Source: Symbiodinium natans
Lineage: Eukaryota; Sar; Dinophyceae; Suessiales; Symbiodiniaceae
Reading direction: 5' to 3'
NCBI GenBank assembly: GCA_905221605.1
Contig: CAJNDS010002147.1
Span: forward strand, 519,141-573,978
Length of the DNA stretch: 54,838 nt
Numbering within the stretch: position 1 is the first letter of the stretch; each line of letters opens with the position of its first letter. Below the pieces are notes generated by a model. It saw only the letters and a program-made list of their open reading frames with translations, did no database searches and was not told the origin of the DNA. Below are positions 20,888 through 33,000 of this stretch, piece by piece. A program made the translations under genes and the position numbers.

Positions 20888-21606
20888 GTCGGCCAAACAC
20901 GCAAGCCTGAAGCGCGCTGCTCCCGCAGAACCCCAGACCCGCAACCCCCAAGCACCCTCAACGACGTAAACCTGTATCTTCACATAGCCCAAAACACTTC
21001 TACACAAACTCAACCAAGCTTGTACCCCCCCCCCCCCCCCCTGATTAAGACCCATGATACAGACCCTAGACAGTCCCCCAGGCAGGCGTTCTTATTTGGG
21101 ATGTTCCCCCTTTTTCAGCTTAACAGGATCATTTTAGGGCACTAGAATCACGGGCTTGTTGGGGAGGGTTTTTTCGGCCTAATTCCCCTAAACCCCAAAA
21201 CCCAAGGAGTTCTAGGGTTTCGGGAGGAGGTTCGGAGGCAAAGCCCACAAGCGAGAAGTCACAGGATTTCGGGTAGCCCTAAACCCTAAACCCTGAACCC
21301 TCAATCCTAAGCCGTAGCCCTTAACCCCAAATCCTAAACCCTTGGAAGGCGTTCTAATACAAGCGACCCGAATGTTAAGGGCCCACACTTTGGCACTCTA
21401 GATTTAGGGTTTAGGGTTTTGGGTTTAGGACTAAAACATGGGCCCGGTTGAATTTTGCTGGGGTGCCCTGGGGTGCCTTGAGCATGCAAACCCCTCATGT
21501 GTCACATGGAGCCGAGAGACCCTACGGTTTAGTAAACCCTAAACCCCCTACCCCCAAACCCTAAACCCCCTACCCCCTAAACCCTGAACCCCAGACCACA
21601 TGTCCC
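20888..21606. other. 3' region of the ankyrin gene and spacer
   Basis: After the TAA comes about 300 bases without frames, including a C run at 21027-21042. Then degenerate telomeric groups and two weak islands appear (21225-21272, KAHKREVTGF; 21458-21525, GCLEHANPSCVTWS), which may be the first exons of the next gene. Confidence 0.4.
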
Positions 21607-23066
21607 ATAGCCACTTCGCAATCTGCGACCCCCAAGGAACGGGGCTCATGTACTGACAGCTCCGGGCCCCTAACACTAAAGCTGCCCCCGGTTTAGGGTT
21701 TAGGGTTTCGGGTTTAGGGTTTAGGGCAAAAAAGGGTTCATATTCCACCGTACCTGAGCCATTTTGGCCGCAAAACGAGGTTCAGGAGGCGGTGACCAAG
21801 TACGGCTTCCCTGTCGTGGTGAAGCCCCTGAAAGGTGCACGCACTTGTTTCATGGGTTCCCCTACTAGGTAAAGACACAAAAGTTGAAGACAAATGAGAC
21901 GCAGTACTAAAAGTACTTGGAGAAGCTTCAGGATGAGGAATTTGATCAATTTCTTGAAAGCATGAAGAAGGAATTCGCCCCGCTCGCTATACTGCATGTA
22001 CCTGTGAAGTGTACATTGTAGGTCTAGGGCCCAGACATATACCATATAGGTACATGGGACTGTGTGTGTTTGTTATCGTGCTAAGGGGGGTTCCAGCACT
22101 TTCCTCGTGCTCCTGCTGACCTCATTTCCAAAGCCGCCCTGCAAGCGTTTCTTCTGTGATTTGGAAAACCCATAAGTCCTAAACCCTTAACCCTAAACCC
22201 TTGAACCCTAAATCCTAAACCCTAAGTCCTAAACCCTAAGTCCTAAACCCTAAGTCCTAAACCCTAAGTCCTAAACCCTAAATCCTAAGCCCTAACCCTA
22301 AAACCTTGCAAGCCCCGTCAGCCCTCGAGCCTTCCCAATGGGTTAGCCAGGTGCGTCCTTGGCAGAGGTGAGGGTTTAGAGTTTAGGGTTCAGGGCTTTT
22401 AGGGTTTGGAGGTTTCGGGTTCTCAGCCCTAGGGAACCGGAGTACGTGGGACGCCCTCCCGAAGCCTTGAGCTCAACTTCAAAAGCCCTATAAAAGGGTG
22501 GAGGGTTTAGGGTTCAGGGTTTCGTGTTTAGGGCTCAAGGTTTCCTTAACTCACAGCCATCAGCCCAAATAGTCCCTAGATAGTCCCTCCACACCTGATG
22601 TCTTGCTGCTGTGAAGGCACCGGCGGGCTTGACGTCACCAAGGCGGGGTACGAACAGGGTGTGGGGGGGGGGGGGGGGGGGGGGGTGAGCTTACATTAAG
22701 GATTTCGGATCATGGGGCTGTAGGGGTGAAGGGAGTGTCAGGTTGGCTCTAAATCCCTAAACCCTAAACCCTATGTGTTGGGCTTAGAGCCCAAAGGCCG
22801 TTGCACATCCGATCCAAGGATGCTTCGGGAGCTCGGTTTGAGAGCGCCCCCTTCAAGCTTTACATAAGCCACCCGAAAAGCCTCTAAGTGCTAACCCTAC
22901 ACCCTAAACTCTAAACCCTAAACCCTAAACCCTAAACCCCAAATCTACTCCCTGCTTTGAAACTTACGAGGGGGGCTTGGTCTGGGCGGCTGGAGATTCA
23001 GTTAAGGGCAAAAGCGACCGGCCATATACAGTGAGAGAGCCCCAAGTCACAACAAATTCCTTCTGA
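21607..23066 (+). CDS. Multi-exon gene with an ATP-grasp-like segment
   Basis: Islands: 21607-21655 (HFAICDPQGTGLMY), 21742-21830 (AVTKYGFPVVVKPLKG), 21917-21990 (LQDEEFDQFLESMKKEF), 22094-22152 (FPRAPADLISKAALQAF), 22443-22495, 22615-22665, 22790-22888 (SKDASGARFESAPFKLYIS) and a terminal exon 22953-23066 (FETYEGGLVWAAGDSVKGK ... stop TGA). The motif yGfPvvvKPlkG matches the nucleotide-binding lysine strand of ATP-grasp enzymes (ligases that make an acyl-phosphate using ATP). This is one motif only, so the enzyme class is tentative and the substrate unknown. Island phases were not all checked. Confidence 0.45.
22664..22685. repeat. Poly-G run of about 22
   Basis: An uninterrupted G tract. 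At least fifteen G or C runs of ten or more occur in the window, for example near 2219, 8405, 10693, 13750, 15246, 21027, 23567, 40021, 43526, 48105 and 54016. Confidence 0.95.
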
Positions 23067-23690
23067 TGCTTGAAATCAATCAACAAGGGGGGAACAAAAT
23101 GACGAAATCGAAACAAACAGCTTCCGCCTGCTGTCGCTGCCGTTGTTGGGGCCTCCCGAGCCGCCTGCTCTTTTGGCTTGTATACCCGCCCAGAGACGCA
23201 GCTCGTGGGATATTATGCGGTTCCCTTTTCGTAGCTGCTCTCGGTCTCCGGGCTTGGTTCTCGGGGCATACGCGCATACAGGGCCTCAGCTCCAAGGAAG
23301 GAACGTTTATGTGCATTTTTCGCAAGACACTTGTAGCATCTGCTTGAGGAAGCCATATATATATATATATATACATATGTATGTATACGAAATGGTTTTC
23401 GGGTTTCCATATGCGCTTCACGACGATACTTCCTACTTGAGTCGAAAAGGCCAGAAACGGAAACGTTTCAGGGCTACCAAACGCGATGAACCCACACCAA
23501 AGTCGGGCATAGGTTAGGTTGGAAAGGTTTTAAAAGCGATTTCAACAAAAAGTCGGTCCTTCGCCCACCCCCCCCCCCCCGCCTCACCCCAGCCCTTTCC
23601 GAAGTCACCCGAAATTCTAACCCTAAACCCTAAGCCTTAAATCATCTCCTAAGCGGGTGGCAAAACAAATCATCTCCTAAACCACTTCTT
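23067..23690. other. 3' region with a TA microsatellite
   Basis: Two overlapping frames (23066-23347 and 23143-23517) stay open but show no consistent coding character. The second runs through a (TA)n tract at 23358-23385. Probably 3' untranslated sequence. A C run lies at 23567-23580 and telomeric units near 23620. Confidence 0.35.
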
Positions 23691-23691
23691 C

Positions 23692-24723
23692 CCTTGGCTG
23701 TCAAGAAAGGCCACGTGTTGGAGAGAAGTGGAGGCGGCGGTGCAGAATATCTTCTCAAGGCCTTCCGATAACTTGGTAGCCCAGTGGTGCCCTTCACTTT
23801 TTTTGTTTTGGGTTCCCTTGTAAAGTTTTCTAGGAAGGTGCAAAGTCCCAGTTAGGACGTACGTCGAGCCTTAGTAGCCCACCGGTACCCTTTTCCCCCA
23901 GTTTGCTGATAAAGTGGCCCACCAGACAGTTTAGCGTCTGGTGTCAAGGCCCTCCTTTAACGCCTTTTTGGCCGCCCCATACCTTTCCAACCACATGGAG
24001 TTTTGGACTTGGGGGAATAAAGAGGTCACTGTTACAGCCAGTCCCGTTGCAAAAAGGGTTAGGGTTGGGGGGGAGGGGGGGGGTTGACAAAAGTGGGCCC
24101 TTTTCCAGGGTTCAGATTCAGATACGGAGGTTTAGACTCATGGTACTAGAACCCAAGAGAACCCCGGCGTAAAGCTGAGATTCCCTCCACCCTATATAGA
24201 GCCATAGTCATGCTACCAGCACGGCCTAACTCCATAAAGCGCCAAAGTTCCGAACCCATCTTACCCTTACAAGCCGTGAAACCTAAAATGTGGTTTTGGG
24301 TGGTATGTTCGGGGTACCGCTATTTGGGACATGCCCATATCGACTGTTTTTCCTAAACTGGGGGGGACCCCCTTGGGGGTCGTGGTTACTCATACTTGCT
24401 TTCTCAGCAGAGGAACTAGAGTTGTACCGCTTTTCCAGGTTGTAATCTTAGGTTTAGGGTTCAGGATTTAGGGTTCAGGGTTTAGGGTTCAGGGTTTAGG
24501 GTTTAGGGTTTTAGGGTTTAGGGTTTAGGGTTTAGGAATTAGGGTTTGGGGTTTTTAGGGTTCAGGTTTCCCCGACTTACAAGTACCCCAGTAACCTTCA
24601 AAACACGCAGGGAGTATGGCCTGGCCGTCTCGCCGTACAAGAAGGTCATCGACGAATACCGCTGTGTTTGAATCTTGGCTTTTCTGGCTGGTTCTTCGTC
24701 GGGAATGAGGGAATGAGGGCGCT

Positions 24724-24761
<38 letters not shown>

Positions 24762-24906
24762 TACCCCCCCCCCCGCGGCCTACCCTGTTTAGGCCTCTAA
24801 AAAAAAACAACGAAGGCCCAAAAGTCGAGTAGTTCATCACCGGGTAATGAAGGACATCTATTGGGACACCCACCTCGCAGGCCCCGACAAGCCAGCATGG
24901 GATTAA
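23692..24906 (+). CDS. Exon islands, unidentified
   Basis: Islands: 23692-23767 (VLERSGGGGAEYLLKAF, stopping at an introner A start), 23922-24055 (FPTTWSFGLGGIKRSLL), 24611-24660 (EYGLAVSPYKKVIDEY, with CAG acceptor and GC donor) and 24840-24906 (VMKDIYWDTHLAGPDKPAW, ending TAA). No family recognised. The last island abuts the AT-rich tandem repeats. Confidence 0.35.
23772..23945 (+). mobile_element. Two family A left ends in tandem
   Basis: CTTGGTAGCCCAGTGGTGCCC starts at 23772 and CTTAGTAGCCCACCGGTACCC at 23870. Matching right ends (CTACCAAG) were not found nearby; CATGCTACCAGC at about 24208 is the closest. This is probably one element inserted into or beside another, with decayed right termini. 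Confidence 0.5.
24722..24776. repeat. (TA)n microsatellite followed by a C run
   Basis: About 44 bases of alternating TA with one TG, then a run of about twelve C. Minus-strand frames over it read IYIYIY and are artefacts. Confidence 0.9.
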
Positions 24907-24984
24907 TCTATATTTTGAATCTGAAGCGGACAATGAGGTTTTTAGATCTTTGGTTTTTTTATAGGCAAATTGGTGCGTTTAACT

Positions 24985-26125
24985 GGCAAATAATAATGTT
25001 TTGTTGGGCAACTAAAATATTTTTTGTATATACAATTGTGTTTGTACTAGGCAAAGAATTAATCAAATACTATCTGACAAGTCCACTGAAATACCTTATA
25101 TTTACATATTCATGAAACATTGTGCTCATTATTGTATGCGGATATAACTCCTGGAGTATTAAGTAAATAGCCCAATCTGACTCAAGCGAATACTATTCAA
25201 AATACCATACTCAACGAAATATGAAATAAGCACGAACGGCAACGGAAGCGACTCTACTTAAATAACAATGTAAAAGACTTCTCAAGTACTAAATAAAGAC
25301 CGCTTATGATTATGTACCTTCCTAGAAAAGTAGTTAGTAAAGGCCATAGCACAAGAATACTGCTTTGTACATAGAAAAGAATTTGTACTAGGCAAAGTAT
25401 AAACCAAATACTATCTGAAAAGTACACTGTAATGACTTATGTTTACATATTCATGAAATATTTCTTGTTTTGAAATCATCATTCTATGCGATATATCTAC
25501 TAGAGTAAGTATTAAGTAAAGAGCCCAATCTGACTCAAATGAACACTATCTAAAATACCAGACCCAACCAAAATGTGAAATAACAACTCATGGAATTCGA
25601 ACACTATTCAAAATACCATACCCAACTAAAATTTGCAATAAACACTAATGGAAATAGAAGCGGTTCTACTTACATAACAATGTAAAAGACTTCTCAAGTA
25701 CCAAACAGAGACCACTTATATACCTTCCTAGAAATATAGTTAGTAAAGGCCATGCACAAGAATACTGCTTTGTACATAAATAGAATGCGTGCTAGGCAAA
25801 GTATTCATCAAATGCTATCTGAAAAGTCCACCGAAATATCTTATGTTTACATATTCATGAAATAGCGCCCAATTTGACTCAAGTGACTACTAGTTAAAGG
25901 ACCATACTCAACCAAAATGCGAAATAAACACTAACAGCAATAGAAGCGATTCTACTTGCATAACAATGAAATCTTTGTTTCTGAAGTATTTCATTAAGAC
26001 CACTTCTATACTATGTCCTTTTGGCACAATTTGCAGAAGCAAGCTTAAAAATGCACAATCTTCCTAGAAAAGTACTTAGTGAAGGCCATGCACAAGCAAA
26101 TCCGCAAGTACAAAAACACACTTAA
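24985..26125 (+). repeat. AT-rich tandem repeat, unit about 340-400 bases
   Basis: At least three successive units start near GCAAAG..TTAA at 25053, 25396 and 25797, each with ATACTATCTGA then TTTACATATTCATGAAA. Downstream blocks AGCCCAATCTGACTCAA, ACATAACAATG and TTCCTAGAAA.TAGTTAGTAA repeat in the same order. A partial unit precedes them. Copies differ by substitutions and by insertion of an extra block in the second. No telomeric unit and no coding frame occurs. Composition resembles the AT-rich island at 5880-7590. Confidence 0.8.
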
Positions 26126-26362
26126 AATGCGTAGTTATTGCCACGTCAAGGCGAACCAAAAACCGGAACTCTTGGAGAAGCCTCGTAGGGATTCCTGAGA
26201 GTTCCGGATTTTTTTTTTTTTTGTTTTGTTTTTTTTGGTGTTTTTGGTTTTGTTTTTTTGTTTTTTTGGTTTGGTGTTTTGGGTTTTTTAATTGCCCGTG
26301 TATTTCATTTTAGTCTACGCCCTAAGAAACACGCTATATTGCACACCGAGTTTGCTTGCAGT
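26126..26362. other. Hairpin and T-rich tract
   Basis: CCGGAACTCT pairs with AGAGTTCCGG (26165-26206). It is followed by about 80 bases of T interrupted by GTTT and GGTTT (26207-26290), right after the AT-rich tandem repeat. The layout recalls the tail of a retroposed or inserted unit, but no gene is associated. Confidence 0.4.
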
Positions 26363-27290
26363 GCAGCTGGATGACTTAAGACAAGGCGAAAAAGGGTAGG
26401 TCACTGGGGGGGTACCATATACATATATATTTATGCCCATTACGGGATCCTAAACCCTAAACCCTTTAAGGGATTATACAGGCCCCTCACTCCCGACTAA
26501 GGAGCAGGGGCTTTTAGTCAGGGCATGGCACCCCTGAATTTTCCGGATTTCGGGTTTAGGGTTCGGTCTTGGTTGCACGAGGGGGGCTGAAGGTTTAGGG
26601 TTTAGGGTTTAGGGTTTAGGGTTTAGGGTTTAGGGTTTAGGGTTTAGGGTTTAGGGTTTAGGGTTTAGGGTTTAGGGTTTAGGGCTGTATGAACCCATAG
26701 ACTGTCCGTAAGCTTCCGCTCCTTGACATGAGGCTGTGACAAGTTTCGCTCACAGGCGTAGGCTTCGATTCTGATCCGTCTCCGATTGGATTAATGTGAT
26801 TGCCTGCAACACCAACCTACTCCTTCAGGGCCTGTAAATCCCAAAGGGTTTAGGGTTTAGGGTTTAGGGTTGAGGGCTTCGGGTTTGTCACAACACCCTC
26901 AAGAGCCGACAGAGTCGCCTTACCGGGCAGCCCTCCCACGTGTCATTAAGACCTTCTCTGCTTTGCGAAACCTCGCGCGCCTTGTGTGGACGCTGGGATC
27001 TGAGCGCAGAACCTCCCCAAAGCCTAAACCCTAGCCCTAAACCCTAACCCTAAACCCAAAAACCCTAAAACCCTAAAACCCTAAAACCCTAAAACCCTAA
27101 AACCCTAAACCCTAAACCCTAAACCCTAAACCCTAAACCCTAAACCCTAAACCCTAAACCCTAGCCCTAAACCCTAAACCCTCTACAAGTTGCAAAGCAG
27201 TTGTGGGTGTGCCAGCCGCATGCCCCTATTCTTGGAGTCCAAGGTCTTGGGAATCAGGCCGGCCGAGTTTGCTTTTGTTTGGCAAATTAA
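26363..27290 (+). CDS. Multi-exon gene, unidentified
   Basis: Islands: 26363-26395 (VQLDDLRQGEK, donor GTAGGT), 26685-26711 (LYEPIDC, before GTAAGC), 26757-26799 (GFDSDPSPIGLM), 26898-27009 (RVIKTFSALRNLARLVWTLG) and a terminal exon 27183-27290 (LWVCQPHAPILGVQGLGNQA ... TAA). The 26898 exon has strong coding character. CCCTAAAA and CCCTAAA arrays (27015-27182) precede the last exon and a TTTAGGG array follows it. No domain recognised. Confidence 0.45.
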
Positions 27291-27363
27291 GGTTTAGGGT
27301 TTAGGGTTTAGGGTTTAGGGTTTAGGGTTTAGGGTTTAGGGTTTAGGGTTTAGGGTTTAGGGT

Positions 27364-27555
27364 CATATTCTTGCATCATTTTGTCATTATATGACTATTG
27401 ATATATTCATATGTTAAGATATTCATATATCAGTATGCTAGTACGATATTATTGCTATAGTCTTGTATGATTATCTTCCTGTATTGTGATTTTGTTGTAT
27501 AACTATATTAGGATATTGTTGTTGTTATCTTGTAAACTAAATATTAATACATTCC
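27364..27555. other. Short AT-rich block between telomeric arrays
   Basis: About 190 bases of AT-rich sequence with repeated 'gatattcata' and 'gatattgttgtt' motifs. A ten-unit TTTAGGG array is on its left and CCCTAAA on its right. No frame. The inverted arrays make it the loop of a potential telomeric hairpin. Confidence 0.6.
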
Positions 27556-27577
27556 CTAAACCCTAAACCCTAAACCC

Positions 27578-27904
27578 TAGTACTTGCTTGAGTCGTTAGC
27601 TTTGCCACGCTGTGTCGGGCAGGCGAAGCTGACCTATCGAAAGGCCCCCACCTCAGCCTGTACGCCGGAATCTGGGTAGAGTTGTCTAGGTTAGGGTTTA
27701 GGGTTTAGGGTTTAGGGTTTGGGGTTTAGGGTTTGGGGTTTAGGGTTTAGGGTTAGGGGTTTGGGGTTTAGGGTCTAGGGTTTAGGGTTGTGGGTGCCGA
27801 ACGCCGGCGTAGAGCTCAGCACCGGGATCAAAATGGTCCCATCAATAGCACACCCACCTTCAAATGAAGGACCCCAAACACCAGCTAGAGAAATACTCAA
27901 TATG
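27578..27904 (+). CDS. Two exons, unidentified
   Basis: 27578-27672 (YLLESLALPRCVGQAKLTY) lies between CCCTAG and the donor GTAGAG. 27783-27904 (MVPSIAHPPSNEGPQTPARE) ends at a perfect GTGAGT donor. Between them is a TTTAGGG/TTTGGGG array. The downstream partner exon was not identified. Confidence 0.45.
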
Positions 27905-28339
27905 GTGAGTTCTCCAATTTTTTGGGGGGGTGGGGCTACTATAAATTGTAGGCCGGCCCCTAGTATTTTAGGGTACCCAAAGGTTCCCCTGTTTAGAGAA
28001 GCACGCATGGTATTTTTGCAAAGGGCAGCAGGGGGGTAGCTATGGTAGAACCTCAGTCAGGGCACTTATCATCTGATTAGGGTTTCGGGTCTTTAGGGTT
28101 TACGGTGTTTACAGTTTAGTGCCAAGATTATCCTTTATCGTCTCGTTTGATGACCTCAAAGCCGAAGCGCAGATGTGTGAGGGAAGGCTTGGCGGTGTGA
28201 AGAGAGTTCTTGCAGGCCCCACAGCATGCAGTCGCGACATCAGCCTTTCCGGCGAGCCACATTTCAGTTGCTCAAGGTCAGGTTTCGTGGGGCGTCATAC
28301 GACGTCCGGCTTCTTCATATACTACCCCACGCCGCCACA
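27905..28339. other. Region upstream of the protease
   Basis: It holds a poly-G stretch (27921-27932), degenerate TTTAGGG (28075-28118), and a 28119-28352 frame (LSFIVSFDDLKAEAQMCE) that may be the last exon of the preceding gene or untranslated leader. No promoter element is recognisable. Confidence 0.3.
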
Positions 28340-29991
28340 ATGGATTCAGTGAGCCGAAGCATCTTCCTGGCACTGGTCTGCCAAAGCAGTGTGCTAGTTC
28401 AGGGAACCTCCATCAGGGGAGGTTCGTCCGTATCCGCCGAGGACGTGGAGGTGGGAAGGGATGAAGAATTGAATTCATACTTCTTCTTGGTAGCCCAGTG
28501 TTGCCCTTTACCCTTTTTTTGGTTATGGGTTACCTTATAAAATAAGCCAAAACAGCGTGCCCTTATCATAATGTGGTTACTGGGCTACCAAGTCTTACTT
28601 GAAGCCCGCCCTCTAACAACCCCCCAAATTGGTCCACACGGACCCGGGTTGGCTCCCAACAAGCAAGTCCACCTGGGTGAGGCTTACGACATGTTCCGCA
28701 ATCAGTTTGGCCGCAATGACGCGTATGGCTCAGAGCACTACCACGAACCTTAGTAGCTGAGTGACGCACACTTTGCACTTTTTGGGGGGCTTATGAACTC
28801 AGCAACTAAGAACCCTAAACCCTAAACACTAAACCCTAAACCCTAAACCCTAAACCCTAAACCCTAAACCCCAACTAAGGAACGGCTTGCCTTCTTTGCA
28901 AAGAGGCGGGCACAAGTCGAGGCCCAGAATGCAAAGCCAGACGGGACCTGGTGGGCGAAGCTTAACAAGTCCCTTGGCGAGCCCTAAATCCCAGGTGCAC
29001 CTTTTTGGGGGCTTAGGGTTTCGGGTTTAGGGTTTAGGGTTTAGGGCTTAGGGTTTAGGGTTTAGGGTTTAGGGTTTAGGGTTTAGGGTTTAGGGTTGCA
29101 CTTTGTGATAGATTGATGGACCGCCCCAGACCCTGCACCTAACCGTTGCCATGGTTGGAGGATCTGCCAGAGTTAGGTGGTTTTCCTGTCGCGCGGATTC
29201 TTCGCGGCTCTACCCTAAACCCTAAACCCTAAACCCTAAACCCTAAACCCTAAACCCTAAACCCTAAACCCCTACACCCGCGCTTCAGGTTCGCCGACAT
29301 CACGGATTCCGAGTACCGGGCCATGTTGGGTTATCGTCGTATGGGCTGGACGCCAGCCAGCTCTGCAATCATGCGCCCCTTGGCTTCTGCGCGGTTTGAA
29401 CCAGGGACCTTCAGCGTCGAAATCCTAAACCCCCGAAACATTAACCCCTAAACCCAAAACCCTAAACCCCAAAAACGGGTGGCCCGCCAGCGGGCTGTTG
29501 GGGGACGCACAGCTTCTAGGGTGTGGAAGGCTTTCCAGGGAACAACTAGGGTTCGGGTTTAGGGCTTTATGGGGTTTATACGGTGCTTATCCGCCGTTGC
29601 GAACCAATTTTGCGAGCTTTCAGGTTTCAGGCCTGTGAACCCCATACACCTTGTAAACCTGTATATCTCTCAGGCTTCGGGTTTTCGGCGCTTTGTCAGC
29701 CTACTAGTTTGGAAGTAACCTGTACTTGCAGTAGGCCAGAAACTGTCCTAAGGGCCGCAGAAAGTATCAGTATTATTGGGTTTGGCAGTTGAAGCTAAAC
29801 CCTAAACCCTAAACCCTAAACCCTAAACCCTAAACCCTAAACCCTGCAAGGCCTGCAAGGCCTGCTGAAAAGGGAGTTCCCACTTTGCCCGCTCCTCCCC
29901 GCCCCGAACGGCAAGCAAAGGTGGCTCCTCCTTCCTGCAGATGGACCGATGGGCTGGCTGGGTGATGCACATATGTGTATATATATACACG

Positions 29992-30023
<32 letters not shown>

Positions 30024-33000
30024 TACGTACACACACACACATATATATATATATATACAAAAACATATGTATATATATATATACATACATACATATGTAC
30101 ACATATGTACACATGTGTATCGTGCTTGGGGCTTATAGGGTTTAGGGTTTTGTGGTTGGGGGTGTAGGGAAGCATGGTCGAGGTGTGTTAGGGCCGTCCG
30201 TTTTCTTTGCGGGGGGGAAGTGGGGACCGGGGGGGGGTTGGCATGAAGGGGTAGACATATGACGCTGCTGGAGGTTTAGGGTTTAGGGTTTAAGGTTTAG
30301 GGCTTAGGGTTTAGGGTTTAGGGTTTAGGGTTTAGGGGCGCGCTGAAACCAACCCGCAAATATGGCAGAGACCGAGGGCTTCTAGGGTTTAGGGCCGTAG
30401 CCACTGCTGCGAGAGAAGGGTGGTCGGTTGTTTTTGGCTGGGCACCCTGAGCCCGGCCTACAGTATCCTCGTTGCCTTTCAAGACGGCGTCAGAGCTCCC
30501 TGGAAGTGCCCTGGGTTTAGGGTTTAGGGTTTAGGGTTTAGGGTTTAGGGTTTAGGGTTTAGGGTTTAGGGGTTGCTCCAATACAGGGCTCCTGGTTTGA
30601 ACATGTGCAGGTTGTGTCTTGGTTTCTTTGCAGTGTCGTTGTTGCGCTACCAGGTCTGACGCACGATCTCTCTCTTCAGAACCTACTGCTTGGAGGTTCA
30701 TGGTACTTTCTTATCCAATTATAGCTGTACTTATATCCCACTTATGAGCCCCTTAAGTGCCCGAATATGGTTATAAGTACAGTTATAAGTACAGTTCTAA
30801 TTGGTTAAGAAGTACCATGAACCTCCAGGTAGGTCCTGTAACCTAAGCATCCCTTTAGACCAAGACCCGAACAAAACCCTGAACCTCCCCAACCATGACG
30901 CTGGAACCCTGCACGCACAAGAACCTGCAAGCGTGAGAGTCGAACCCCCTAAACCCTGAACGCCAAACCCCACACCCCAAACCCTAAACCCTAAACCGTA
31001 AGCCCTAAACCCTAATCCTGCTGCAGGATACCCTAGCGGCCTCCCGCGACTGGCGAGAACTCAAGTCCGGCAGCTTCCTCCGCGTGCAAGGCGCGCAGCC
31101 GCCCCAAAGCCCTACTTGGAGGTTGAGGGTTGAGGGTTGAGGGTTTAGGCCTAAAGCTTGGCAGCAAGGAGTCAAGATGCAAAAAAAAGTGTTTAGGGTT
31201 TAGGGGTTAAGGGTTAGGGGTTAGGGTTTAGGGTTTAGGGGTTAAGGTTTAGGATTTAGGGTTTAGGGTTTAGGGCGACTTAGGTGAATAAAGCTGTAGA
31301 TGTACCCCCTATGTACCCCCTACTTGTGACTGCGTCCAAGCTCTCCGCATGCTGGGTTCGCCCTTATAACCCCCTTCAAACCAAAAAGGGCAGTTTTTTT
31401 TAATTTCCTGGGTTAGTAATCTGCAAGATCCTGGGTCCTGCTACCTTGACGCTGAATGAATGGTTTCAGCGTTCGCTTTGGTGAGAGATGGTTGTGTATT
31501 TATGCACGAGATGAAGGCCCCTAACTTACCGGAGTACTGCTTGAGCACTCTTAAACTTTCCATGTAGGTTATGGCTGCGGGTGAGCCTAACCGTGGCCCC
31601 GTTCTGGGAGAGACTGTGTTTCAGTCCCTTCGAACAGGCGGATGCGGCTCATGCTGGGCAGTGGCTGCAACTGGCGCGTTGGAGATGCATGCAGCTAAGC
31701 ATAACATGAAAGCTACCATGGAAGCGATAGTGGGTATGATTGCCCTCATCACAGGTATTTTGGGTCCTGGTTTGCAGCAGATGATAATCGGCATGAGCAT
31801 GTGAAGCAGGCAAGAGACCATAAACGACAAGCGCCCACGATACCGAACACGTCTGGTTCATGTAAGCCACAGGAGCACGAGCTTGCCAAGTTCATGTCCC
31901 CTCATTGCAGGCACCCTAAACCCTAAACCCTAAACCCTAAACCCTAAACCCTAAACCCTAAACCCTAAACCCTAAACCCTCAACCCCAGCCTTGTTACCA
32001 ACTGAGGCAGAGCTCCACAAGAAGCTGCCGAGTCCCAAGCGATTGTCTTTCAGCCAGCTGTTGGACTCTCGCCTCTGAAAAATCTTCCGGCGTTTGGCCC
32101 GGGGACCACAGCATTTACTTTGTGCTTTACTGTAACTTTAGATCCTTAGCCTTTTTGGGTTTCTGGGGTTTCTTAACAAGGCAGCTAAAATTTTTAATTT
32201 TTAGCTACCCTGCTAAGTGCAGCCAAGTTTAGGGCTTGTTGTTTAGTGCTTAGGGTGTTTTGGGGGGCTCAGAGCTCCGAGTTCAAAAAGGGCTTTTACA
32301 AGGCCTAGGGTTTGTCTGTGTTTGGAATTTGGCTGCGATTTTACTCCTGCCTTTCACACAAGATAAGCAAACAAAGCATCTAGGCGGACCCTCAGGCTGG
32401 CTGAGGTTTCCCATAGTTACTGGCATTGTGTTGCAGAGGGTCTTATTTCAGAAACTTCTTCAGCGGGCGCGGAGCCGCTTAGCTGGGTTCTTGTTAAGGA
32501 CCGGAACTCAAGTGACAGCAGCAGGGTTCCCTAAGCCCAAAGCCCTGAATTTCTAGTGCCCTTCCTTGGTAGCTTAGTGTTGCAAGAGCCCAGTAGAGGC
32601 CGAGGTCCATGGAGCAGTGTGGCGACGTTTGTTCGATGTCTCTGCTAGTCCTCCAGCTCTGATAAGCCACACTGCCACACTGAAGCCCTGTCTGCCCCAT
32701 AGGCCCTCCATGCAAACCACAGTGGGGGAGAGGGCAAACCCTAAACCTAAGCCCCCACCCCTCAACCCTACAACCCTACAACCTAAACTGAAAGGTACAA
32801 AAAACCCAGGGGGAAAGGGAAGCCCACCACGGCAACCCTCACCCTTGAACCCTGAACGCCTAACCTTGAACCCTATCCCTAAAACCACCCTGAACCACAG
32901 ACCATGCACCATAGTAGGGCGGATAGGCGGATAGCCCTATAAGTCCTACAACGCCGAAGGCCCTCTAAGCCCTAACCACTAAACTCGGTGCTCCGATGGT

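Larger units (their letters stand above)
29419..31026 (+). other. Protease intron 4
   Basis: The longest protease intron, about 1.6 kb between GTC|GAAATCC and CTGCAG|GATACC. It contains CCCTAAA and TTTAGGG groups, a large TA/CA microsatellite (29972-30118), a family B palindrome (30689-30828) and a final CCCTAAA stretch (30949-31016). A 29583-29792 frame of 69 codons inside it is not needed by the protease. Confidence 0.6.

Noticed and set aside
21752-21766. AGCCATTTTGGC, twelve bases identical to the core of the dinoflagellate spliced leader
   Set aside because: The bases on both sides do not match the leader, no AAG or acceptor follows, and the stretch reads through as part of the ATP-grasp-like exon (EPFWPQNEV). 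Probably coincidence.
23143-23517. 124-codon + strand frame
   Set aside because: It follows the stop of a terminal exon, runs through a TA microsatellite and shares its span with two other open frames. More likely 3' untranslated sequence.
28490-28502. TAGCCCAGTGG in family A looks like a pol III A-box, suggesting a tRNA-derived SINE
   Set aside because: No B-box follows at a suitable distance, and the elements are symmetrical palindromes with inverted termini, unlike SINEs.
29395-29412. Possible minus-strand tRNA T-arm (GGTTCAAACC)
   Set aside because: The flanking bases do not form the T stem and no anticodon arm is found. The stretch is coding in the protease propeptide exon (RFEPGTF).
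29823-30175. Several 65-112 codon frames on both strands
   Set aside because: They only translate the TA/CA/TG microsatellite (IYIYIY, CVCVYI).
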